Made by a program: the position numbers and the translations under genes. The notes under the pieces are model-generated. The model worked only from the letters and a program-made list of their open reading frames with translations. It ran no database searches and was not told where the DNA came from. From contig NZ_CP017940.1 of NCBI RefSeq assembly GCF_002764115.1, positions 1,710,501 to 1,774,500 on the forward strand: a stretch of 64,000 nucleotides of DNA, in the 5' to 3' direction. This DNA comes from Phyllobacterium zundukense (lineage in GTDB: Bacteria > Pseudomonadota > Alphaproteobacteria > Rhizobiales > Rhizobiaceae). Position 1 is the stretch's first letter. Every line of letters starts with the position of its first letter. Of the stretch, positions 57,551 through 64,000 are shown one piece after another.

Positions 57551-58321
57551 TCAGCTATGAACGGCCTTGATGAACTCTGCCGTCCTGGCACTTTTCGGAT
57601 CGCTGAGAACTTCCGATGCCAATCCAGTTTCGACGATCTTCCCGGCCTCCATGAAGGCGACCGTATTGGCGACATTGCGTGCAAACCCCAGCTCATGCGT
57701 CACGACGATCATCGTCATGCCCGATGCTGCAAGATCCTTCATCACGTCGAGGACTTCCGAGACCAACTCCGGATCGAGTGCCGATGTCGGTTCGTCAAAC
57801 AGGATGAGATCCGGGCGCATTCCCATGGCGCGCGCAATCGCGACGCGCTGCTGCTGACCACCGGAGAGCTCGGAAGGGTAATGATTGGCCTTGTCCGCCA
57901 GTCCGACCCGCTCCAGCATGGCCTTGCCCCGCTCCTGGGCTTCCTTGACCGGCTCGCCGAGAACATGCACCGGACCTTCGATGACGTTTTCAAGCGCGGT
58001 CATATGCGGGAAAAGGTTGAACCGCTGAAACACCATGCCAATGCGTCGCCGCTGGTACGAAATTTGTGCATCGCTGATCTGGTAGAGGTTGTTGCCCTCA
58101 CGGCGATACCCCACCAGTTCGTCGTTGACCCAGATGCCGCCGCCATCCATCCGCTCGAGCAGATTGATGCAACGCAGGAAAGTGCTCTTGCCGGAACCGG
58201 ACGGGCCGATTATGCAGCATACCTCCCCACGGGCGACCTCAAGACTGACCTTGTCGAGCGCGCAGAACTGGCCGTAATTCTTGGTGACGTCGATTGCCTT
58301 GACGAGAATGTTCTTGCTCAT
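57551..58321 (-). CDS. Amino-acid ABC transporter ATP-binding protein
   Basis: A 256-residue polar amino-acid-type ATPase: Walker A GPSGSGKST, Q-loop GMVFQRFNLFPHMT, signature LSGGQQQRVAIARAM, Walker B LILFDEPTSALDPE and switch His in VVTHELGF. The ATG at 58321 opens the family-typical sequence; an upstream extension to 58525 overlaps the permease gene in another frame and is not used. It lies 10 bases after the permease and 69 before the binding protein. Confidence 0.95.
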   Translation of the reverse strand: MSKNILVKAIDVTKNYGQFCALDKVSLEVARGEVCCIIGPSGSGKSTFLRCINLLERMDGGGIWVNDELVGYRREGNNLYQISDAQISYQRRRIGMVFQRFNLFPHMTALENVIEGPVHVLGEPVKEAQERGKAMLERVGLADKANHYPSELSGGQQQRVAIARAMGMRPDLILFDEPTSALDPELVSEVLDVMKDLAASGMTMIVVTHELGFARNVANTVAFMEAGKIVETGLASEVLSDPKSARTAEFIKAVHS

Positions 58322-58331
58322 GTTTCGCTCC

Positions 58332-59210
58332 TCACATCGCTGACCGGAGCGATTTGGTACCGCGTCCGAAATAGCGTTCGATGTAGTGCTGGCCGACCGA
58401 CAGGACCGACACCACGAACAGGTACCAGAAGCTTGCCACCAGCAGCAGTTCGAGCACACGCGTGTTCGCGAAGTAGATGATCTGGGCGTTATGCAGGATT
58501 TCCGAATACTGAATGACGCTGGCAAGCGAGGTGAGCTTCACCATGCCGATCACTTCGTTGCCGATGGGAGGGACCATGACACGCATTGCCTGGGGAAGAA
58601 CGATGCGGCGCAACATCTTCATCTGCGTCATGCCAATTGTACGGGCCGCCTCGTATTGGCCGCTATCGACAGACAGCAGGCCGCTTCGTACCACTTCGGA
58701 TGTATAAGCCCCCTGTGAGATGCCGAGACCGAGTACGGCGGCCACGAATGGCGTCATGATGTCGACGGTCCTGAATTCGAAGAGACCCGGAATGCCCATA
58801 GTGGGGAAAATGAGGGCCAGGTTGAACCACAGCATGAGCTGCAGCAGGGCTGGCGCACCGCGGAAGACCCAGACATACCCGACGGCGATGGATGACAGGA
58901 CCGGATTGCCGGAAATCCGCATAATCGCGATGACCACACCCAGGACGATGCCAACCGCCATGGCGGCGACCGTCATGACAAGCGTATTGTAGAGACCGGC
59001 CAATATGGCAGGCGCGAACAGAAACTGGGCGACGTAGCTCCACTCGATCTGCCCCACGGAGAATGCTCGGACCAGCGCCGCAAGCAAGGCAAGCACGATG
59101 GCCGCTGCAATCATCCTTCCGATATGCCGCTTGGGGACGAGCTTCAGATGCGCGATCGCATATTGCTGCTGATCGTCGGCGGATGAAACTTGTGTGATTG
59201 CCGTCATCAT
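58332..59210 (-). CDS. Amino-acid ABC transporter permease (HisM/GlnP family)
   Basis: Inner-membrane permease of 292 residues, with about five to six membrane helices after an N-terminal cytoplasmic extension of ~35 residues. The EAA-loop region is QYEAARTIGMTQMKMLRRIVLPQAMRVMVPPIGNE. It is the only permease in the operon, so the channel is probably a homodimer, as for GlnP. The start overlaps the ArgH-like gene stop by 4 bases, coupling the two. Confidence 0.93.
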   Translation of the reverse strand: MMTAITQVSSADDQQQYAIAHLKLVPKRHIGRMIAAAIVLALLAALVRAFSVGQIEWSYVAQFLFAPAILAGLYNTLVMTVAAMAVGIVLGVVIAIMRISGNPVLSSIAVGYVWVFRGAPALLQLMLWFNLALIFPTMGIPGLFEFRTVDIMTPFVAAVLGLGISQGAYTSEVVRSGLLSVDSGQYEAARTIGMTQMKMLRRIVLPQAMRVMVPPIGNEVIGMVKLTSLASVIQYSEILHNAQIIYFANTRVLELLLVASFWYLFVVSVLSVGQHYIERYFGRGTKSLRSAM

Positions 59211-60667
59211 ACCTTGACCTCTTTGGCTCGCCGGCCTGCGCCGTCCTCGTCACCGGCTAGGGGCTTCGTTGCGAAGGCGCGGCTGTCGGCGAGCGCCAAG
59301 CTGAATCGTTCGATCTGCTCGCGAACCCGGATGGGTGCGGTAGCACCGTAGCCGGTGCGGCTTGCCACCGCCCGATCGAGCTCGATTGCCTGCAGCATGT
59401 CGGGTTTCAACCGAGCATCGATCGCAGCCAAGTCGTTTGCCGTGAGACCTGACAGATCATGCCCGCGGTCTTCGCAATATTGCACGACGGCTCCGGTGAT
59501 TTCATGGGCTTCAGCGAAGGGAATATTCTGGCCGACAAGCCAGTCGGCAACTTCCGTCGCAAGGGTGAAACCGCGCGGCGCCTCCTCGCGCAGCCGGGCT
59601 ACGTCGAAATCAAGCGTCGCCACCATTCCGGCGAAAGCCGGGAGCACGACATCGAGAATATCGATGCTTTCAAACATGGCCCGCTTATCTTCAGCCAAAT
59701 CGCGGTTATAGGCGAGCGGCAATCCTTTCATGGTCGCAAGAAAGCCGGTGATGTTGCCGATCAGACTGCCAGACATGCCACGTGTCAATTCTGCAATATC
59801 CGGGTTCTTTTTTTGCGGCATGATCGACGACCCTGTGGAATAGGAGTCGTGCAGCGCCACCCAGCTGAATTGCTTGGAACTCCAGATGCAGATTTCCTCG
59901 GCTAGGCGGGAGAGATTGACCGAGACCAGGGCGCAAATAAAGAGGAATTCCGCCACGTGATCGCGGCTCGCGACCGCATCGATGGAGTTTTCGCAAGCGC
60001 CGGAATAACCAAGCTCGGTTGCCGACAGATCAGGTCGGCGGGCAATAGCAGAACCGGCAAGTGCGGCGGCGCCCAGCGGAGACCGGTCAAAACGGCGGTC
60101 CCAGTCGCGGAAGCGCTCGATATCGCGCAGCAATGCCTGGGCATGCGCCATAAGATGGTGACCAAGAATAATTGGCTGCGCAGGTTGAAGGTGAGTAAAG
60201 CCCGGCATCACCGTATTAATGTGCCGGGAGGCCTGATCGACGATGGCTTCTTCCACCGCAATGACCCCCGCGGTAATCTCGCGAACCATGCGGCGCAGAT
60301 AAAGACGCGTGTTGTTTGATGTCTGGTCATTGCGCGAACGGCCGGCACGCAGCTTGCCGCCGAGCGTGCCCAGGCGGGAAATCAGCAATCGCTCGAGAAA
60401 CGTATGCACATCCTCATCGCCATCGGTCGGTACTTCTTGCCCATTGGCAACATCCCACTCGACGGCATCCAGAGCCTGGCGAATAGCGGAGAATTCTGCG
60501 TCATCGAGAACGCCGGCGCGCTGCAATTCAGAGGCATGGGCACGGGAACCGGCGATGTCTTCCGCATAAAGACGAAAATACGATTTCGGGGCACGAGACA
60601 GCGCCAGCAGCGCTTCGGATGGTCCAGCCTTGAAGCGCCCGCCCCATAGTTTCGTTGGTTCGTTCAT
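59207..60667 (-). CDS. ArgH-like C-N lyase of the aspartase/fumarase superfamily
   Basis: A 486-residue member of the argininosuccinate lyase group. Superfamily signatures are intact: KLRAGRSRNDQTSNNT, GFTHLQPAQP with His159, and the catalytic loop GSSIMPQKKNP with Ser280/281. Enzymes of this fold eliminate fumarate from N-substituted aspartates. True ArgH usually has HTGRSRNDQVATD or similar after the Lys-Leu; here TSNNT replaces it, hinting at another substrate. It heads an operon with an amino-acid importer and MmgE/PrpD gene, as expected for iminodisuccinate or EDDS lyase, rather than lying with arginine genes. Arginine synthesis cannot be excluded. Confidence 0.85.
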   Translation of the reverse strand: MNEPTKLWGGRFKAGPSEALLALSRAPKSYFRLYAEDIAGSRAHASELQRAGVLDDAEFSAIRQALDAVEWDVANGQEVPTDGDEDVHTFLERLLISRLGTLGGKLRAGRSRNDQTSNNTRLYLRRMVREITAGVIAVEEAIVDQASRHINTVMPGFTHLQPAQPIILGHHLMAHAQALLRDIERFRDWDRRFDRSPLGAAALAGSAIARRPDLSATELGYSGACENSIDAVASRDHVAEFLFICALVSVNLSRLAEEICIWSSKQFSWVALHDSYSTGSSIMPQKKNPDIAELTRGMSGSLIGNITGFLATMKGLPLAYNRDLAEDKRAMFESIDILDVVLPAFAGMVATLDFDVARLREEAPRGFTLATEVADWLVGQNIPFAEAHEITGAVVQYCEDRGHDLSGLTANDLAAIDARLKPDMLQAIELDRAVASRTGYGATAPIRVREQIERFSLALADSRAFATKPLAGDEDGAGRRAKEVKV

Positions 60668-60842
60668 CGCTGTCTCCGCAATTCGTGTTCAATTCTTGGG
60701 CAGGTTTTCACATGCCATTTTTTCCGGCAAGCGAAGTTATTTCCTTGCGTTATGACAAAAACGACTAGGTGATTTTGCTGCCAAGGTTTGCTACATTCGC
60801 GTCAAGGCGTCTGCCAAAACGCGCCAGGGAACAAACAATCTC

Positions 60843-61760
60843 ATGATAACAGGTCGGCCCAGACTGCCTTCCACAACGGCGCTTCAAGTTCTTTTGGCCA
60901 TCGCGGAGCGTGGTTCCACGAGCGCTGCTGCCGAGAGTACGTCGCTTTCGCAAAGCGCGGTCAGCAAGCAGTTGATCGCTTTGGAAGCCCTGATAGGGAG
61001 CCCCGCCTTTACCCGCACGGCGCGCGGGATGCTGCCGACGAAAGCTGGTCTTATTTATATCGAACATGCCAGGACTGCCCTGAAGGCGATGGAAGATGCG
61101 TCGCTTCAGGTTGCAAGGCTGAGACCAGACCCGCGTATCTTGCGACTGCAGGTTCCTCCCATTTTCGGCGATCGCTGGCTTTTGCCGCGTTTTGCCGACT
61201 TCGCTGAAAAGCACCCCGAAATAGACGTGCAGTTCACGACTTTCGTCTCATCGACGCAGTCGGAAGAGCCGGATGGCATATTCCGGTTTGTCCGGGCTCC
61301 GCTCGCCGGTGAGGAAACGGCGTATTTGTTTGGACGCGACGTGGTGATCGTCAGTGCCGCATCCTACTGGGACAAGATCGGCATGCCGGAAAATATCGAA
61401 GCGTTGGCGAGCGGGGTAATGCTCGAGCATCCCCAGACGATGCTGCATTGGCAGGATTTCGCTGTCGCAAACGGTTGCCCGGATCTCGTGCCGAGGCACA
61501 CGATCCGGTTTGGCTACTATACAATGGTCATTCGCGCGGCTCTTGCCGGGCAGGGGATGGCGCTGATCCCGCGCAGACTCATACTCGATGACCTCCAATC
61601 GAAGCGACTGCTAAACCCGCACGGCTACTCTTACCGGAGCGATTGGGGATACTGGTTTGCGACACCTCAGGATATTCCGCTTAGCTATTCGATGAAGATG
61701 TTCAAAGGCTGGCTTATGAGCGAGGCCGAAGAAGGACCATCCGATCCATCGGCGCCCTAA
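60843..61760 (+). CDS. LysR-type transcriptional regulator
   Basis: A 305-residue regulator: a helix-turn-helix near residues 5-65 (LPSTTALQVLLAIAERGSTSAAAESTSLSQSAVSKQLIALE) and an effector domain (LRLQVPPIFGDRWLLPRFADFAEKHPEIDVQF, GMALIPRRLI). It is divergent from the ArgH-like gene across 175 bases and probably activates that operon in response to its substrate or a pathway intermediate. Confidence 0.9.
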   Translation: MITGRPRLPSTTALQVLLAIAERGSTSAAAESTSLSQSAVSKQLIALEALIGSPAFTRTARGMLPTKAGLIYIEHARTALKAMEDASLQVARLRPDPRILRLQVPPIFGDRWLLPRFADFAEKHPEIDVQFTTFVSSTQSEEPDGIFRFVRAPLAGEETAYLFGRDVVIVSAASYWDKIGMPENIEALASGVMLEHPQTMLHWQDFAVANGCPDLVPRHTIRFGYYTMVIRAALAGQGMALIPRRLILDDLQSKRLLNPHGYSYRSDWGYWFATPQDIPLSYSMKMFKGWLMSEAEEGPSDPSAP

Positions 61761-61983
61761 AATTGTGCAATATCTCGCGGGAGAGCGTTTCCGCGGCCAG
61801 CGGTCTAGTGCTAATCCGCGCTCCAAGCGTGCATTAGGCCGTTTCATGGAGTGCCCAAATAAGATTCATTTTGCCGACTATTTCATCACCGGCTGCATAA
61901 ATGTGGCTCATCAAATCGCCGTATCCCGCGTTGCAGCATGTTTGGCGCGCGATGTTTGCTCACTCGCACCGTCATCGCAATAA

Positions 61984-62000
61984 TTGGCACGAAAAATGCT
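61984..62000 (+). promoter_or_regulatory. Sigma-54 (-24/-12) promoter of glnII
   Basis: TTGGCACGAAAAATGCT has the invariant GG (61986-61987) and GC (61998-61999) separated by exactly 10 bases, with a full TGGCACG -24 element. Transcription would start near 62010, about 85 bases before glnII. This fits activation by NtrC, encoded at 24.6 kb. A clear NtrC dimer site upstream was not found by eye. Confidence 0.8.
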
Positions 62001-62094
62001 TATCGTTTCATTGGCCGTTGCAGGCGAAAACAGTTTTTGCGGTCGGGGAGGTCGGTTTTCCCAACTCCTCGCATTCAACGATGGAAGGTTTGAA

Positions 62095-63135
62095 ATGACA
62101 AAATACAAACTCGAGTACATTTGGCTCGATGGGTACACACCGGTACCAAATCTTCGCGGGAAAACCCAAATCAAGGAATTCGATAGTTTTCCGGCGCTTG
62201 AGCAACTTCCGCTGTGGGGATTTGATGGAAGCTCAACGATGCAGGCCGAGGGCAGAAGCTCTGACTGCGTCCTGAAGCCCGTCGCGGTTTATCCGGACAG
62301 CGAACGCAAGAATGGCGTTCTTGTCATGTGCGAAGTCATGATGCCGGACGGCAAGACCCCGCATCCATCGAACAATCGTGCAACTATCCTCGACGACGAG
62401 GGTGCCTGGTTCGGCTTCGAACAGGAATATTTCTTCTACAAGAATGGTCGCCCGCTGGGCTTTCCCGATACCGGCTATCCTGCTCCGCAAGGCCCCTACT
62501 ATACGGGCGTTGGCTATAGCAACGTGGGTGATGTTGCTCGCAAGATCGTCGAGGAACATCTCGACATCTGCCTCGCCGCCGGGATCAATCACGAGGGCAT
62601 CAATGCCGAAGTGGCGAAGGGCCAATGGGAATTCCAGATTTTCGGCAAGGGCTCCCGGAAGGCTGCCGATGAAATGTGGATCGCTCGCTATCTCATGCAG
62701 CGCCTGACGGAAAAATACGGCATCGATGTTGAATATCACTGCAAGCCACTCGGAGATACCGACTGGAATGGCTCCGGCATGCACGCCAATTTCTCCACCA
62801 CCTACATGCGTGAAACCGGCGGCAAGGAATATTTTGAAGCGCTTATGGGTGCTTTCGAAGAGGCGACGGCAGATCACATCGCAGTCTATGGACCGGACAA
62901 TCACCTGCGTTTGACCGGCAAACACGAAACGCAATCAATTCACACCTTCAGCTATGGTGTTGCTGACCGTGGTGCATCGATCCGTGTCCCGCACAGCTTC
63001 GTGAACAACGGTTATCGTGGCTATCTCGAAGACCGCCGCCCGAATTCGCAGGGCGACCCCTACCAGATCGCTTCCCAGATCCTTAAAACGATCGCAACCG
63101 TCCCGACGGAGAGCGAAGTTTCGGTCGCCGCTTAA
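62095..63135 (+). CDS. glnII: Glutamine synthetase type II
   Basis: Eukaryote-like glutamine synthetase of 346 residues that makes glutamine from glutamate, ammonia and ATP under nitrogen limitation. Motifs: YIWLDGYTPVPNLRGKTQI, LWGFDGSSTMQAEGRSSD, WFGFEQEYF (metal Glu), NAEVAKGQWEFQI and LTGKHETQSIHTFSYGVADRGASIRVP. It is shorter than GSI and lacks the adenylylation-tyrosine region. ATG at 62095 was chosen; the longer frame starts inside the sigma-54 promoter. GSII with NtrC/sigma-54 control is characteristic of rhizobia. Confidence 0.96.
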   Translation: MTKYKLEYIWLDGYTPVPNLRGKTQIKEFDSFPALEQLPLWGFDGSSTMQAEGRSSDCVLKPVAVYPDSERKNGVLVMCEVMMPDGKTPHPSNNRATILDDEGAWFGFEQEYFFYKNGRPLGFPDTGYPAPQGPYYTGVGYSNVGDVARKIVEEHLDICLAAGINHEGINAEVAKGQWEFQIFGKGSRKAADEMWIARYLMQRLTEKYGIDVEYHCKPLGDTDWNGSGMHANFSTTYMRETGGKEYFEALMGAFEEATADHIAVYGPDNHLRLTGKHETQSIHTFSYGVADRGASIRVPHSFVNNGYRGYLEDRRPNSQGDPYQIASQILKTIATVPTESEVSVAA

Positions 63136-63142
63136 TGTTGGC

Positions 63143-63177
63143 GGTCATGGCGAAGACTTGTTGTCCTCGCCATGACC
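63143..63177 (+). terminator. Probable transcription end hairpin after glnII
   Basis: Perfect 11-bp stem GGTCATGGCGA (63143-63153) with TCGCCATGACC (63167-63177) and a 13-base loop, 7 bases after the glnII stop. The T run is poor, so termination may be partial or factor-assisted; the hairpin may also stabilise the mRNA end. Confidence 0.5.
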
Positions 63178-63323
63178 ACCGCCTTAGTCTTGATAAGCTA
63201 GGCTGCTTCGTGAAGCGCGAAGTCTAAAATGAGCCTACAACCGCTCCCCTGTGGTCAAGGTTGAGTGACGCGCTGATAGCGCCCGCAGCGGCCTTCTTGC
63301 GGCGCTCGCAATACCTTCCGAGC

Positions 63324-64000
63324 TCACTGCGGTTTGTGCCGAATGGACGTTCTCCAGATCAGTGGCGCATGGAGATTGACGGATTGTACCCCGTCATTGG
63401 CCGGATCGCCTTGCAACAATGCGACGCTGTGCGCGGCAATTTCGTTGACCGGCTGGGCAAATGTGGTCAGGGCATAGGACGTCCACGCGGCTTGCTCGAT
63501 ATCGTCAAAGCCGACGACGCAGAGGTCTTCGGGAATGCGCAACCCGAAATCATGGCGCGCGCCGTCCATCAAGCCAAATGCCATCAGATCGTTGACGCAG
63601 AACACTGCGTCGGGCGGGTTTAGCCCTGCAAACAGTGTCTGGGCAATCTTGCGGCCGCTGTCATAGACAGTGTTGCCGTAACGTTGGACAGTCACCTCAA
63701 GACCGAACTCTTCGGCTGCGGCAATGAAGCCGCGCTCACGTGCCATAAGGCTTGGTGTTCCAACTTCGGAGTTGGCGAAGGCGAGGCGACGACAGCCGGC
63801 GCGCAAGAATGCACTCACCGCCACTCTCGCGGCATGGCCGTCATCAAGGTTTATGCGGAAGGGGCCATCGATATCATCATCGCGGTTGATCAGCACAATG
63901 CGCTGTCCGCTATCAAGACAAAGCCTGGTGATCGCTTTGTCCGGTAGACCAGATAGCAGAATTGACGCGTCCGCACGATAGTTCAGGGTTTGACGCAGCG
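63324..64000 (-). CDS. LacI-family transcriptional regulator, C-terminal part (runs off window)
   Basis: About 225 C-terminal residues are visible; the frame stays open to base 64000, so the helix-turn-helix lies beyond the window. The visible part is the sugar-binding domain of LacI/GalR regulators: LSGLPDKAITRL, IVLINRDDDIDG, GHAARVAVSAFLRAGCRRLAFANSE, FCVNDLMAFGLMDGAR, VVGFDDIEQAAWTSYALTTFAQP. The effector is probably a sugar. It is convergent with glnII. Confidence 0.88.
   Translation of the reverse strand, partial: LRQTLNYRADASILLSGLPDKAITRLCLDSGQRIVLINRDDDIDGPFRINLDDGHAARVAVSAFLRAGCRRLAFANSEVGTPSLMARERGFIAAAEEFGLEVTVQRYGNTVYDSGRKIAQTLFAGLNPPDAVFCVNDLMAFGLMDGARHDFGLRIPEDLCVVGFDDIEQAAWTSYALTTFAQPVNEIAAHSVALLQGDPANDGVQSVNLHAPLIWRTSIRHKPQ

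Noticed and set aside
60668..60842. LysR operator between the ArgH-like and LysR genes
   Set aside because: Several weak T-N11-A matches exist, none with convincing symmetry, so no site is assigned.

Overview
The window is chromosomal DNA from an alphaproteobacterium of the Hyphomicrobiales (Rhizobiales), most likely Phyllobacteriaceae, Brucellaceae or Rhizobiaceae. The evidence is the core gene order: ppiD-like/tpiA/secG/pyrG/kdsA/eno/divIC/pdhABC/lpd/lipA/coq10-like/cinA/ispDF/dusB(nifR3)/ntrB/ntrC, then ntrY/ntrX/dat/hfq/hflX/mazG. Further support comes from a lipoyl-fused pyruvate dehydrogenase E1 beta, a bifunctional IspDF and a eukaryotic-type glutamine synthetase II behind a sigma-54 promoter. 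No rRNA, tRNA, CRISPR array or insertion sequence was recognised.

Layout. 1-4.8 kb: folding and secretion (ppiD-like, secG), triosephosphate isomerase, an L,D-transpeptidase and CTP synthase. 4.8-8.1 kb: a large glycoside hydrolase family 65-like lipoprotein gene on the minus strand, with six tandem ~23-residue repeats in its stalk and an apparent double frameshift. 8.4-18.1 kb: a VOC protein, KDO-8-P synthase, enolase, DivIC and the whole pyruvate dehydrogenase complex with an embedded SGNH hydrolase. 18.1-26.1 kb: small membrane proteins, lipoyl synthase, a Coq10-like protein, GNAT, CinA, IspDF and the nifR3-ntrB-ntrC nitrogen-control operon.

26.2-41.1 kb: about 15 kb of accessory genes separating ntrBC from ntrYX. 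They comprise YfbU-like, DUF1993, GGDEF, DUF1353-like lipoprotein and LysR/PhzF/RidA genes, an aldehyde dehydrogenase/DUF779 pair with an AcoR-like regulator that lacks the AAA+ domain, and a FadR-type regulator/VOC/ABC importer/CodA-like deaminase cluster that looks like a pyrimidine-type scavenging system. 41.5-50.6 kb: ntrY, ntrX, an MBL-fold hydrolase, a lactonase-family beta-propeller, a D-amino-acid aminotransferase-like gene, hfq, hflX and mazG.

50.7-61.8 kb: a class III cyclase, an exported protein and an M32 carboxypeptidase, then a six-gene minus-strand operon with a divergent LysR regulator. It encodes an ArgH-like C-N lyase, a polar amino-acid ABC importer, an MmgE/PrpD protein and a polysaccharide-deacetylase-fold hydrolase. 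Lyase plus MmgE/PrpD epimerase plus importer is the expected gene set for iminodisuccinate- or EDDS-like N-substituted aspartate catabolism, and this is the most interesting functional hypothesis here. 61.9-64 kb: glnII and the C-terminal part of a LacI-family regulator that runs off the window.
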